From DAOUJW01 sp965218945 (GTDB lineage: Bacteria; Chloroflexota; Dehalococcoidia; Lucifugimonadales; UBA2985), in the NCBI GenBank assembly GCA_965218945.1, contig OZ244718.1, positions 372,001 through 436,000 on the forward strand: DNA of 64,000 nucleotides, in the 5' to 3' direction. The position numbers and the translations under genes are program-made. Each line of letters opens with the position of its first letter. The stretch's first letter is position 1. Shown one piece after another: positions 17,781 through 27,602 of this stretch. The notes under the pieces are model-generated. The model saw only the letters and a program-made list of their open reading frames with translations. It made no database searches and had not been told where the DNA came from.

Positions 17781-17810
17781 CGTCAACTCGTGTCAACCCT
17801 GACACGTCAA
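17781..17810. promoter_or_regulatory. Operator-like palindrome with TGTCAA-type repeats
   Basis: CGTGTCA (17789-17795) and TGACACG (17800-17806) form a perfect 7-bp inverted repeat with 4-bp centre. The half-site (C/T)GTCAA also repeats directly at 17781, 17791 and 17805. Position just upstream of the HTH gene suggests autoregulation. The TTGACA and TTGACG within it (minus strand) could double as -35 elements. Confidence 0.55.
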
Positions 17811-17986
17811 ACACCTCAGGGGCATGGCTGCGGTGAGTCCGTGGCCTGCGTTTTCGGGGTGGCCGGTTCGTGGTCTCTGCAACAAGTTGCCTTCGATTTA
17901 GTCTTTTTGGGCCTGACAGCGTTGGTAACAAGTGAACTAGCTTTGTGGACAAGCCCCCTACAGGAAGTCCCGTAGACGGAGTTTGG

Positions 17987-20116
17987 TCATTTTGCAACAA
18001 CTGCAATTGGGGCCAGGGGCCTCCGTCCGGCAGGGTGAGGCGGCGGCAGTTGCCATGAGTTTCCCAATACCCCACGTTCACCCAGGGTCTGGAGGTTGGA
18101 CGTAAACAGGATGGGGCGGTGTGAACCGGAGACACCGTGCAGGAAGCCCTCCTCGGCACCAGGGTTCGGGAACACGAAGAGCACCAGGGGAGGCAGCCCT
18201 CCGTGGTCCCGGTTAGGCCAGCCGCTACTGAAGTACCGGCGGTAGTTCTCCAGGCGGGTCCGAACCCGCCTGGGAGTGGTGGCCCGGCGCTCGAACTCCA
18301 GGAGGTAGAAGCGCCACCGCTCCCGGTACGCCAGCTGGAAAGAGGCGTCGGGATGCACTACGTAGTTGGTCCAGTCCAAGCGATAGCCGACGGCAGAACG
18401 GGACGTGGGCATCAGGTCCAGCACCTGGTAGTCGGGTGAGCGGGCGGTCTCGGCGCTCAGGGCGGCGGCGAAGCCGGTGATGGCGTCGTGGTGCTCCATC
18501 TGGGAGGCGATGGTCCGCAAGGCGGTGCCGGCGTAGACCGGGGCTTTAGCGTTGCGGCGTCGTCGCTTCCTGGCGCTCCAGCGGCCCAGGACCGGCCCGA
18601 CGGCGGCCCTGTCCCGTCGGGCCAGGTAGCTTAGCCCCTCGTCGGTAAGCACGTGACGCTGCCCGTCTGCACGCACCAGGGAATGGCCGGCCAGGGAGCT
18701 GAGGACCTGGTTGACCCGGCGGCGGGTGACGCCGCCCATCAGCCCGGCCAGCTGGTCGGTGGTGCACAGGGGCCATGCTGCAAGCAGGTCCAGGGCGTCC
18801 TTCTCGGTGCCGGTGAGCCGGACGGCGAGGGAGGACCTGAGCAGTTCCAACGGCTCCGGCATGGCGGCCCGCAGGTGGTCGGGATAGAGGGTCTCCGGGT
18901 CCGGCCTCGGCTCTCTCTCTGCGCCAGCGTTGCGTTGCCGGCTGGATTCGGCTGAACGCCCCGCCACCCGGTCGGTCCAGGCTATGATGGCGTCCAGGGA
19001 CACGCCGGGCGCCACCTTCACCGGGAGGTCGAGCTCCGTGCCGCCCCCGCACTGCTGCCATACCACGTCCTTGTGGTCTCCGGCCAGCAGCTCCCCCTCG
19101 GTGGCAACGAACGTCCTTCGGTGGTGCGTGGGGTCGCCCAGGGTGCGGACGGCCCGGCGGTTGGCCTGGTCGGAGTGGGACAGCACGAGCGTCGCCATGG
19201 GGCGTTGGCCGTGGGGCAGGTTCTCCAGGGTCCTCAGCCGGTAGCGCAGGTTAGCCGAGGGCAGCGTTGGCCCCTGGCGCAGCAGGCCCACGGAGCGGCC
19301 CCCGGACAGAGCCTGCCCCGTACTTGATACGGGGGTGATCAGCATGTCGTAGGGACCCTGGCGGTAGTGGTCCACTCTCACGGGCCCTCTCTGCGAGTCG
19401 GCGTCGGCGACCAGGGCGGCGGCTCGGTAGAGTATCGCCACGGCGTCCAGCCGGTCGGCCAGGAGCCGGAACCACTGCCTGGACACGGGGTACTCCCGCA
19501 GGAAGGACTCCGTTCCATGTTCGACCATTGCCCCGGCGTCTATGCCCTTCTCCGTGGGGAAGTACCGCAGATGGGGGTGAGGCCCCAGAACGTTCAGGCT
19601 GTGGGACACCGAGTCCGCCATGCCCATCCTCGCCAGCTTCTTCAACCGGTCTCGGAGGGTGGAGCCGGGGATTCTGCCGAAGCGGGACAGCTCGTCCACG
19701 GTGGCCAGGGGCGAGGCGCACAGCAAGAGCAGCGTGTCCTCCAGTGCTTGGGACAGGGGATAGGGTGACCGGACTGGTTTGGGAGCCGGCCTGCTGGCGA
19801 CTAAACGCTCGACGGCGGTGATGGCCCATGTTGCCGCTTCCAGGACCTCGATGCTGTCGCCCACGATGCCCATGACGGCGCGGGGCAGAGCGCGGCCCGT
19901 GTGGCCGCGTTCGAGGAAGCGCCACAGGGTGTGGCGGGAAACGCCGAAGGTCGCCGTCGCCTGCCGGATGCCCCGCCACAAGACGTAGGTCCGCAGGTAT
20001 TCGCGAATGGCGTCCTCAAGATCGGGGTCGAGCAATGCGCTCTTGCCTGGCGTCCGTGTCCCCGGCTCTGAAATGGTCAATCGGCTGCTCCGTTCCGCAA
20101 TAGTCCGACTTCTCAT
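17987..20116 (-). CDS. Replication-relaxation family protein, copy 2
   Basis: A 709-residue relative of the 6085-7737 product. It has an additional N-terminal HTH (residues about 30-75, GIRQATATFGVSRHTLWRFL). Winged-helix segments follow at about 125-185 (SRFGRIPGSTLRDRLKKLA) and about 440-510 (AGLMGGVTRRRVNQVLSSL). The shared central blocks are YPVSRQW...RLDAVAILYR and RSVGLLRQG. The C-terminal domain has FYLLEFERRATTPRRV and LENYRRYFSSG. ATG 20116 has no convincing ribosome site, so the start is uncertain. It lies upstream of and in the same direction as the HTH/TM gene. Presumed function is DNA processing for a second mobile element whose conjugation genes are not in view. Confidence 0.7.
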   Translation of the reverse strand: MRSRTIAERSSRLTISEPGTRTPGKSALLDPDLEDAIREYLRTYVLWRGIRQATATFGVSRHTLWRFLERGHTGRALPRAVMGIVGDSIEVLEAATWAITAVERLVASRPAPKPVRSPYPLSQALEDTLLLLCASPLATVDELSRFGRIPGSTLRDRLKKLARMGMADSVSHSLNVLGPHPHLRYFPTEKGIDAGAMVEHGTESFLREYPVSRQWFRLLADRLDAVAILYRAAALVADADSQRGPVRVDHYRQGPYDMLITPVSSTGQALSGGRSVGLLRQGPTLPSANLRYRLRTLENLPHGQRPMATLVLSHSDQANRRAVRTLGDPTHHRRTFVATEGELLAGDHKDVVWQQCGGGTELDLPVKVAPGVSLDAIIAWTDRVAGRSAESSRQRNAGAEREPRPDPETLYPDHLRAAMPEPLELLRSSLAVRLTGTEKDALDLLAAWPLCTTDQLAGLMGGVTRRRVNQVLSSLAGHSLVRADGQRHVLTDEGLSYLARRDRAAVGPVLGRWSARKRRRRNAKAPVYAGTALRTIASQMEHHDAITGFAAALSAETARSPDYQVLDLMPTSRSAVGYRLDWTNYVVHPDASFQLAYRERWRFYLLEFERRATTPRRVRTRLENYRRYFSSGWPNRDHGGLPPLVLFVFPNPGAEEGFLHGVSGSHRPILFTSNLQTLGERGVLGNSWQLPPPHPAGRRPLAPIAVVAK

Positions 20117-20640
20117 TGTGAAGGGTAAATTCGTCGCATGTAAGGCCTTGCAAGCCCTTGTGTAGGACGCAGTTTTGTGGTATGGGGAAAGCTTTTCGGG
20201 GAGTTGCAGGAGCCAGTGAGCCTGACGGGGACATCAGTCTCTACGTGAACCGAAGCCCGCAATCCGGGCCGGCCAGCCGAGGCGGCCACCAGGACGGCGC
20301 GGGAATGTGGTTCCACCGGGACTTTCCCTCTTTCATCTATACGGGCACCTAAGGTGTCTTGCACTGCACATACATATAGGTCAACTCCCATATTCATGTC
20401 CGGCGGTCGGTCGCTTCCCCGACCCTGCTACCTTCGTCAGCACTCGCCGGACACCACTCCGTAGCAAATTCGGACACTTCGAGTGAATCTGTGCGCGGTT
20501 GCGTCTCTCCAAGCACGTCGTGTGCATTCAAGCGCCCTCCGCGAATGCCTATTGTCGAAGCCCCATTCTTGCTGGTTGCTAACGCCAGCGAGTATTCTGT
20601 AATATGAGAGCTGGTCAAGACAGGCGACGCTCTACTCCGA
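20117..20640. other. Intergenic stretch, no gene recognised
   Basis: About 520 bp between the divergent replication-relaxation gene and the CAP protein gene. Short frames exist on both strands but none has credible composition, ribosome site or domain. It should hold promoters for both flanking genes; I could not identify them with confidence. Confidence 0.6.
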
Positions 20641-21186
20641 TTGCTGTGCAAGGAAATAAGGGAGGTGATTAGAAGACTAGCAATTGCTCTAGCGCTCTGG
20701 TCTGCAGGCGTAATTACTGCAGTTGCAGCTTTAGTAGTATGGAGCCGACTCAGTTCAGATACTAGTACTGTATCTGATTATCAAATCCCAGCGTCGGGGC
20801 CACTAGCGACATCAAAGGCCCTGCTGGGTGACCCGTTAACCCCTACTCCTTCACCTACTGCTACCCCGATTCCTACCTCAACACCTATATCCTCTCCCAC
20901 ACCTTCCCCCACTCTCAGTCCCACTCCTGCTTCCACAAGAGGAGACAGAGTGTGGAGAGCCGAGTTGACTGGAATGATACACGAGTTGGTGAACAATGAA
21001 AGGGCCCAATACTCTCACCTGCGACCTTTGGCTTACGACCAAAGACCCCAAGACATTGCGTCGGCTCACAGCAGAGATATGGGTGTCAACGGATATTTCT
21101 TTCATACAAGTCTGGCAGATCGGTCGCCCTCAGAAAGGGGAGATGACCTTACCCTAAAGTTAGTATCACTGACTTATGGAGTCTAG
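20641..21186 (+). CDS. Exported CAP-domain (SCP/PR1-like) protein, C-terminally truncated
   Basis: A 181-residue product from TTG 20641 or, more likely, GTG 20665, which has AAGGAA upstream. A membrane or signal helix (LAIALALWSAGVITAVAALV) is followed by a Pro/Thr/Ser linker made of PTP-type repeats (about residues 66-98). The beginning of a CAP domain comes next (IHELVNNERAQYSHLRPLAY, then IASAHSRDMGVNGYFFHT). Normal CAP domains continue for 70-90 more residues with a second motif set; here the frame ends shortly after DRSPSERG in unrelated residues. The gene is probably a truncated remnant. It is AT-richer than its surroundings. Confidence 0.65.
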   Translation: MLCKEIREVIRRLAIALALWSAGVITAVAALVVWSRLSSDTSTVSDYQIPASGPLATSKALLGDPLTPTPSPTATPIPTSTPISSPTPSPTLSPTPASTRGDRVWRAELTGMIHELVNNERAQYSHLRPLAYDQRPQDIASAHSRDMGVNGYFFHTSLADRSPSERGDDLTLKLVSLTYGV

Positions 21187-21418
21187 CCAAAGAGCCAGCA
21201 ACCTCCTTGGGCGTTTGACCCTTCAGTGAGCTGTGCAGTTTGACCTCGTTCTAGTCCTCCTGCGATTCGTGCTACTTCGACAGTATGAATTGTACATCCC
21301 GGATCCAGCTCGGGAGTGTTCCTCGTTCGAGTGTTGGAGTACGGACGGACTGCCTTCTGTCCCAACTAGGAACACTTGCTGACTTTCACCTTGTCATTGT
21401 GTAAGATGGACGCTATTA

Positions 21419-23184
21419 CTACAAGTTTGGAGGAGTGTCTTGGAAGCTTACTGCGTGAAGTGCCGGTCGAAGAGGGAGATGAGCAATCCCCAAGCTATCG
21501 TGATGAAGAATGGTCGCCCGGCCACTCAGGGTGTTTGCCCGGTCTGCTCCACAAGGATGTTCCGAATAGGTAAAGCTGCTTAGCCTAGATGACCGTCCGA
21601 GCATCCCTGTGTGGAACAGCACCAGAATGGGCAGCGACATTCGGCTCATGCGGGCTGCGGTGTTCACGTAGGTATCCTCGACCTCCTCGGTGTCCACGAC
21701 GAACAGCGTTGTCGGGAACGGGGGCTGGTCGTCCTTATGCTCAGGCGACCAGTAGTAGCTCTCGTAGGGTCTCAGGCGGGCTATGACTCCCCTGGGGTGA
21801 CGGGCTCGCAGCTCGTGCTCAAGGTAGAACGGCACGTGAGGGCCGCCGGTGAACAGGTGCCCAACGGCGTCGGGGGCGATGGCGGAATCCCCCCAGTTGT
21901 AGGCCCGGTCGGACCTGGCAGTGGGGACGGACCACTGGAGTTCGCTCGAAGAATCTTCCCTGGCCTCAGCCTCCAGCTTCGAGAGGAACCACGTGATGCT
22001 GTCTGCGTGCTTAGTCTGCCTCGCCCACGTCTCGATGCGGTGTCCCACGTGACGCCTGGGCCATGTTTGTCGGTGGTGAGAGCCGTGCTCCATATGCCCT
22101 GCGTCGTCGGCAGTTGGGCGCGGTCCCGGTGGGTCACGTAGCGAATGCCCTCGGCGGACAGGGTGTAGCGGGTGTCTCCCCGGTTGCCTCGATGCTCGAC
22201 AAGGTCCCAGGTATCGACGAGGCTGCGCATCATCTGGCTGCCCCGCCCCTCGGAGACGCCGAGCCAGGTGGCAAGGTGCTCACGTGGGATCATCGGATGG
22301 TCGGTGATGAGGTCCAGCATCCGTTTCTCCGACGGGCTGAGGCCGAAGGCCAGAGCAGCCTACGCCATGCACTCAGGGTTGGGTATCGAGGCCCGCTTCC
22401 GCTCCGGCGACTGAGTGCGAGGCCTTCCGCCGGGGCTGCCGTGGGAGCTCACGGCCTCCAGCGAGCGGTACGCGCTGCCGAACACCCACGAGGGTTCACA
22501 CCAGAGGCGCAGGTCGCGTCTCTCGATCGCGTCCCTCGACTCCACGGTGACGAAGCAGTCATGGAGGTTCAGGTTTATGCAGAACCTCGTCGTCAACCTC
22601 TCCTCCCAGACGCTGGGCGTCAGGAGCAGAGTGGCACTGGGACGGCGCGTGTAGTCGTACCCCGCTATGGCCCTCAGCCGGTCGTAGAGCGACCGGCGCC
22701 GCAGGGCCAGGCCCTGACGGACCACGCCGAAGCTGCGGCCGTCGTGGAGGGTGATGGTGGCGTCGAAGCGACCCCTGCGGCGGAACTCCACCTGCGAGCG
22801 TAGCCCGCCAGTGCCGGGGGAGAGTGAGGCGGCGAGGCGGTAGACGGAAGCCACCGCGTCCATGCGGCGGATGAGCAGCGTCAGCCACTCCCTAGACACG
22901 GGGTAGGCGCGCACGAAGTCTGAGGGCGTTGTGAAGCCGAGCACTCGGGCGGTTTCACGGATGCCCTTGGCCGTCAGGTAGTCTCTCTGGCTCGAAGGCA
23001 GGTGGGCGGTCCCGTGGCTGACGCGGCTGACCAAGCCGTCGGCCAAGCCGCGGTGGATGGTGGTGTGAGGCTCCCCCAGGATGCCTGCCAACTCTGCCGT
23101 GTCGATGAACGGCATTCGGCTGAGAGAGTCCAGTAGTTGTCGTTCGGAGTGGGGCATACGTCCAGTGTAGTAAAGGAAGGGCAT
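21419..23184 (-). pseudogene. Replication-relaxation family gene, copy 3, broken in three frames
   Basis: The N-terminal half (23184 down to 22360) is open and reads family blocks: RMPFIDTAELAGILGEPHTT, YPVSREWLTLLIRRMDAVAS and RSFGVVRQGLAL. It stops at CMA. In a second frame (about 22320-22050) come MLDLITDHPMIPREHLATWL and IRYVTHRDRAQLP. In a third frame (about 22050-21419) come ADSITWFLSKLEAEA, VPFYLEHELRAR and ARLRPYESYYW. At least two frameshifts separate the parts. The order of conserved blocks is that of the 550-residue copy 1, without the extra N-terminal HTH of copy 2. It is non-functional unless programmed shifts occur. Confidence 0.85.
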
Positions 23185-23591
23185 GGTAGGCAGCTGTCAC
23201 ATGGCAGTGTTGGTGCAAGGGAAGGCGTACAATGGTCTGTCAACGTGCCCGGGCGCGCTTGTACACAGCCCCCCATAAGGCCTGCCTCTTGACGGGGCGT
23301 TGGCGGTGTTATACCTGTGTACAGAGAAAGTTGCAGGGCGGCAAATTGCGTCGTGGGCACTTCCGTAGCTGATATCGGGATGAACAGAGTGTTCTGTCGC
23401 ATCGGAGCAAGCAATCCGATTCCGTAGTTCCTTCCATGGTCATGGGGTAGCTTCAGCTACGAAATTGGGAAAGTGGAATATGGCAGTTATGAGGATCAAC
23501 GTTCCAGCAGTAGCTACGGAATGGGGCAATTGGAACATGGACGCCACCCGAGAGCGGGAATCAGGCACCGAGGTTCCGGTGGAGAAGATCC
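23185..23591. other. Intergenic stretch, no gene recognised
   Basis: About 400 bp between the broken replication-relaxation gene and the VOC pseudogene. I see no coding sequence, RNA gene or clear regulatory element here. Confidence 0.55.
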
Positions 23592-23908
23592 CTACTCCGG
23601 GAGGCTGAAGAAGGTGAACCCATTTCCCTCCGTGTCTGCCATGTCCGCCAGAGCTGTCCAACCATTGGCGCGGTGGAGCCAACTGAGGATGCGACCCCCG
23701 CCTTCCTGCACGCAGAGACTCGCATCTAAGCCAACTCGCCGCCTCCGCCTCCGCCTCCGCGGAGAACGATAATTGCGTCGCCTAAGGCTAGTCTCGACCA
23801 TTCAGGCGTTTGGTCATTCAAGTCCAGCCCCAGCACGTCCCGGTAGAAACGCACGCCTCGCTCCATGTCCTGGACCATGACCATATAGAAGACGTCCTGT
23901 ACCTTCAC
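23592..23908 (-). pseudogene. Frameshifted VOC-family (glyoxalase/bleomycin-resistance-like) protein
   Basis: From ATG 23908 the N-terminal betaalphabeta half is intact (FYMVMVQDMERGVRFYRDVL, then WSRLALGDAIIVLRGG). Within a run of GGCGGA-like units (about 23738-23762) the frame goes to GELA and stops. In another frame the second half continues (VGLDASLCVQEGGG, then ALADMADTEGNGFTFFSLPE), which carries the typical DTEGN ending of VOC proteins. A one-step slippage in the repeat explains the break, so the gene may be a recent pseudogene or phase-variable. Total length would be about 105 residues, short for the family. Confidence 0.75.
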
Positions 23909-24026
23909 GGTTCCCTCCTTGATGAGCCGACTTTCCTAAATCGTCTACTTGCCCCCAGCAGCTTGCCAACAGAGTTCTCCACGGCTTCGTCTTCGGTCGA
24001 GTCGCGTAGCCACCTCCGCAGGTTCC

Positions 24027-27000
24027 CTAGAACTTACGAGGCAGCCCGTCTGGCCCAACGACAAGTTCCCATGCTACCAACTCCAAGTCCTCTATCGACG
24101 GCTGCTTCGTGTTCGGCCTTTGGATGGGCCTGTCGAGTCCCTCGGCTTGAATGGCCCCTCTGAGAGCGGTGAGTGCTGGGACTAACAAACCGAGTTCGAC
24201 CTGTGTAGGAGCAAGCCTGTTGAGTACTCGCACCGGGTCCCGCATACTCGCTCGCCGTACCGCATCGGAAGGTAGAGACATGTCCACCCAGTTGCTGAAG
24301 AATTGGAACAAGTCCGCATTAGACTCCAACAGATCGTCGCGGTTGAGGAACTGCCTCACTCTTCTAGTGAAGGTGTCCGATGTGACCGAGGCAATAGCAT
24401 CCAGGTAGGCTTGACCAATCTGGCTTACTGCTGCCTTTAGCGGTTCTCCCAAGTAGCTGAACGGGTTCTCGTCCGGAGCCAACTCCAGCCGTAGTTCCTC
24501 TCTATTGGACTCCACTATGGAGAGCACGTCATTGGGCGAAGTCATCGGCTGTGACAGGTTGCCCAAGGGGTAGAAACGCCAGAACACCTCACCAGACGCT
24601 TCCTCCGGCATCTTCAGCATGATATAGACGCCTTCAGCCATACCTTTCTTCACGCTGTAGACGCCGTTGGGAATGTCCCGTATGTCCTCGGTGGCGAAGT
24701 CCTTCATCAAGTCAAGGTATCTGTTCAGCAACTCCGCACCCTCGTCCAGCCCCTGGCTCCGCTCTCCCTCGCGGTAGACTTGGTCGGCCTGGACGCCGCC
24801 AGCACGCAGCTTCATTACTTTGTCCAGTTCCTTCGCCTCGATCTGCTCACCGAGCACCGAGGCGTCCAGGGCCACTGCATCCTCGATGGTTTCAATCTTC
24901 TTGGAAAGGTTCGCGACCAGATTCAGCAGGTCTTCTAGCCCGTCCTCAGGCATTAGGTTGTAGATATACACCCTGTCGTGGGGTGAGAATAGGCGGTCAA
25001 TGCGCCCGGCGCGCTGAATCATGCGCACGGGATTCCAAGGTAGGTCGTAGTTGACCAGAAACTGGGCGTCCTGGAGGTTCTGTCCCTCGGAAAGTACGTC
25101 TGTGGCTATCAACAGTTCGATGCTCTGCGCTCTCAGAGGCTCTATCTTCCGCAGGAGGGCCGGATCATCCGACGGCTCGGCCTCGCGGTGGGCTGCCAAG
25201 GGCGCAAACCGCTCTAGTACTGCGCGACGCCTTCCCTGGTCGTCTCCGCCCGTAAGTAAGGACATCCATCGCCCGTCCTCCAGATTGCTCTGGACTCGGA
25301 CACCGCTCTTCAAAGACTCCGCGTCTCCACCGAATTGTTGGAACAGGTGCTGGGCCGTGTCCTTGTACGTTGTGAACAGGGCCACCTTGGTCGGGTGTCC
25401 GTGGTCGTCCTCCTTGGGCAATCCTTCAAGCAGCCTACGCACGGCCTGCGCCTTGGGGTCGCCTTGTTCGGCGAGCATTTCCTCAAGCCACTGGAGCCGT
25501 GTCAGAAGCGTCTGGAGCCGGTCGCGGTCGAACGCCACGTCTGCCTGTAGCCTCGCTCGAAGGTCTCCATCTACCGGCGCCTCTAGCTCCTGTTGTAGCG
25601 CCGCCACAGCCCTGGGGTCCATGTCCTCGACATCCTGGTCGTGGTCGGGCAGTGAACCTCCTAGGACGGCGCGCAGCTTGTACGCCTGCTTGGGGGTCAG
25701 GACGCGGCCCTGTACCAGCCGTGCCAAGAAGAGGTTGAGATAGTCCACAAGGCTTCGCACCGTGGACGTGAGCGCCGCTAGGGAGCTCTCCATGCGCTTG
25801 AGCAAGATGGTGCGCATGATGCTCACGAAGTTGGCGTTGCGCTGCCGCAGCTGTGCGCTCGTCTCCTTCTCCCCCGTCTCCACGCCGTACTCATCCAAGC
25901 GGTACACGGCGAAGTTGAGGTGCTCGATGGCGTCGATAATGTCCAGGTAGATGTTGCCGTACAGCCCTTGCAGGCTGTAATCCACTGCCTTGGGTATCTC
26001 ATGCTCCGGGAAGCGCAGCGGCTGCCCGTTAACCTCCATCGTCTCTCCCGCCTCCTGCATCGAACGGATGTCGTGCCGGGTCCGGCGGACTAGGGAAAGC
26101 ATCATCGCGTCCAGGAGGCCGGAGCCTGAGTCGCCCTTTTCTATGGCCTGGAAAGCATCTCGTAGGTTGGGTATCGGCCCGCGGCCCGCATACCAAGTTT
26201 CGTCTCCCCGCGTGATGAGCATAAGCTGGTGGTAGAGGTCCCATACGGTGTTGTTGATGGGCGTTGCCGTCATCAACAACACCCGCTTATCGGGCTTGCC
26301 GCCTCGGATGATGTCCATCAGGGCGCGGTAGCGTTTCGTCCTGGGATTTCGGAAGTTGTGGGACTCGTCGACCAGGATGATGTCGTACTGGTCCTGGTAG
26401 CGCTTCAAATCCGCATACAGCCGTTGCCTCTGAGTTGCCGACGGCTCCTCTTGGATGTCCGCAAGGCTGGGTAGCGATTCCATGGTGACCGTAGTAGCGA
26501 TGATTCCCCACTCTGCGAACCTGTCCGTGTTCCAGTTGTCTTGAAGCTGGGAGGGGCACACTATCAAAGCCCGAGTAGAGACAGCCGCCCGTTGTGTGTC
26601 ATCATTTCGCTGGTTGGCAAACTCCCGAAGTATGCCCAGCCCTTCAAATGTCTTGCCAAGGCCCACTGAGTCGCACAGCATTGCCCCCCAATGCCGCTTC
26701 AGCAGCGCCACGCAGCGTTGGACAGCCTGCTGCTGGAACCCTGCCAGCCTTCCCATGACCTCTTCCGACAGCCCCATCTCCAGGAAGCGGCCGTAAGCGG
26801 CATGGAGCGACTTCAGCATGACCTGCCACGGAGTGTAGCGTCTCCCGAACAGGACACACTCTTCCAGGCGCTGGATGAATTGCGCCTTGCAGTCCTGCCC
26901 AAGCTCCAATTTCTCATCGAACCAGCCCTCAAGGTGCGTCGTTAGCTCACTGTCGTAGGAGGCGAGGTTCAGTTCGGAGTTTTCGGAGAGGCCGCTCTTG

Positions 27001-27602
27001 GTGAGGTTGCTAGAGCCGACTGCGGCATAGCGTCCCATCTCACCGGAGAAGAGATACGCCTTGGCATGAAGACGGTTCCTGGGCGAGCGGTGGTCCAGCA
27101 CCTGTTCGGGCAGGACCTTGCCCGTTTCGGAGCCCAAGAAGCGTCTCACCACCACGCTGTCTCTTCTCAAGAAGTCGGCCAAGGCCGTCACCCGCTCCCA
27201 CGCCGACAGGTCAAACGCCCCCACTTCGGGAGTTACACCTCGGGCCAGCAGCTCCCGGCGCTCCTCATGAGTGAGCAGCAGCCAGGGGTAGCCGCCTTCA
27301 AGGAACGTGTACCAGTCGACAGATTCGGCCGGGCCTTGAAGCTTGTCTTTGTCGCCGGGTTGGGACAGCACGTCCCCTGGGCCGCGTCGGTTCATGAAGG
27401 GTCGCTCCCCTAGCAGCAGGCGAATGCTGGCAGCGCCTTCCATGCCGGCTTTCAGGTCAAGAAATCCGTCCGGTGTCAGATAGGCCGTCGCTATGCGTAT
27501 ATCCCGTGGGATGACGCGGGCCAACGCGCCGGTCAGATGCTCCCGCATCGACCCGGTGGTTGGTTCGTTGGCTATCGGGGAAATGCCGGCGTCATTTGTC
27601 AT
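24027..27602 (-). CDS. PLD-nuclease/SNF2-type helicase fusion
   Basis: A 1191-residue protein. ATG 27602 overlaps the stop of the preceding small gene (ATGA). Residues about 15-230 form a phospholipase D-like nuclease domain with an HxK motif (RLHAKAYLFS, about 177-186) and SSNLTKSGL. A SNF2/superfamily 2 helicase follows: Walker A SVGLGKTF (about 309), DESH box (ILVDESHNF, about 408), TATP motif III, and a C-terminal lobe with TDVLSEGQNLQ and MIQRAGRIDR (about 835-870). The last about 250 residues are unassigned. This resembles DISARM DrmD (SNF2) joined to a DrmC-like PLD domain. It is last in a six-gene operon with a methyltransferase, nuclease and PIN RNase, and is probably the DNA-translocating effector. 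Confidence 0.9.
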   Translation of the reverse strand: MTNDAGISPIANEPTTGSMREHLTGALARVIPRDIRIATAYLTPDGFLDLKAGMEGAASIRLLLGERPFMNRRGPGDVLSQPGDKDKLQGPAESVDWYTFLEGGYPWLLLTHEERRELLARGVTPEVGAFDLSAWERVTALADFLRRDSVVVRRFLGSETGKVLPEQVLDHRSPRNRLHAKAYLFSGEMGRYAAVGSSNLTKSGLSENSELNLASYDSELTTHLEGWFDEKLELGQDCKAQFIQRLEECVLFGRRYTPWQVMLKSLHAAYGRFLEMGLSEEVMGRLAGFQQQAVQRCVALLKRHWGAMLCDSVGLGKTFEGLGILREFANQRNDDTQRAAVSTRALIVCPSQLQDNWNTDRFAEWGIIATTVTMESLPSLADIQEEPSATQRQRLYADLKRYQDQYDIILVDESHNFRNPRTKRYRALMDIIRGGKPDKRVLLMTATPINNTVWDLYHQLMLITRGDETWYAGRGPIPNLRDAFQAIEKGDSGSGLLDAMMLSLVRRTRHDIRSMQEAGETMEVNGQPLRFPEHEIPKAVDYSLQGLYGNIYLDIIDAIEHLNFAVYRLDEYGVETGEKETSAQLRQRNANFVSIMRTILLKRMESSLAALTSTVRSLVDYLNLFLARLVQGRVLTPKQAYKLRAVLGGSLPDHDQDVEDMDPRAVAALQQELEAPVDGDLRARLQADVAFDRDRLQTLLTRLQWLEEMLAEQGDPKAQAVRRLLEGLPKEDDHGHPTKVALFTTYKDTAQHLFQQFGGDAESLKSGVRVQSNLEDGRWMSLLTGGDDQGRRRAVLERFAPLAAHREAEPSDDPALLRKIEPLRAQSIELLIATDVLSEGQNLQDAQFLVNYDLPWNPVRMIQRAGRIDRLFSPHDRVYIYNLMPEDGLEDLLNLVANLSKKIETIEDAVALDASVLGEQIEAKELDKVMKLRAGGVQADQVYREGERSQGLDEGAELLNRYLDLMKDFATEDIRDIPNGVYSVKKGMAEGVYIMLKMPEEASGEVFWRFYPLGNLSQPMTSPNDVLSIVESNREELRLELAPDENPFSYLGEPLKAAVSQIGQAYLDAIASVTSDTFTRRVRQFLNRDDLLESNADLFQFFSNWVDMSLPSDAVRRASMRDPVRVLNRLAPTQVELGLLVPALTALRGAIQAEGLDRPIQRPNTKQPSIEDLELVAWELVVGPDGLPRKF

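Noticed and set aside
23726..23801. Basic Arg-rich peptide in a frame over the VOC repeat
   Set aside because: It is the shifted reading of the GGCGGA tract, not an independent gene.
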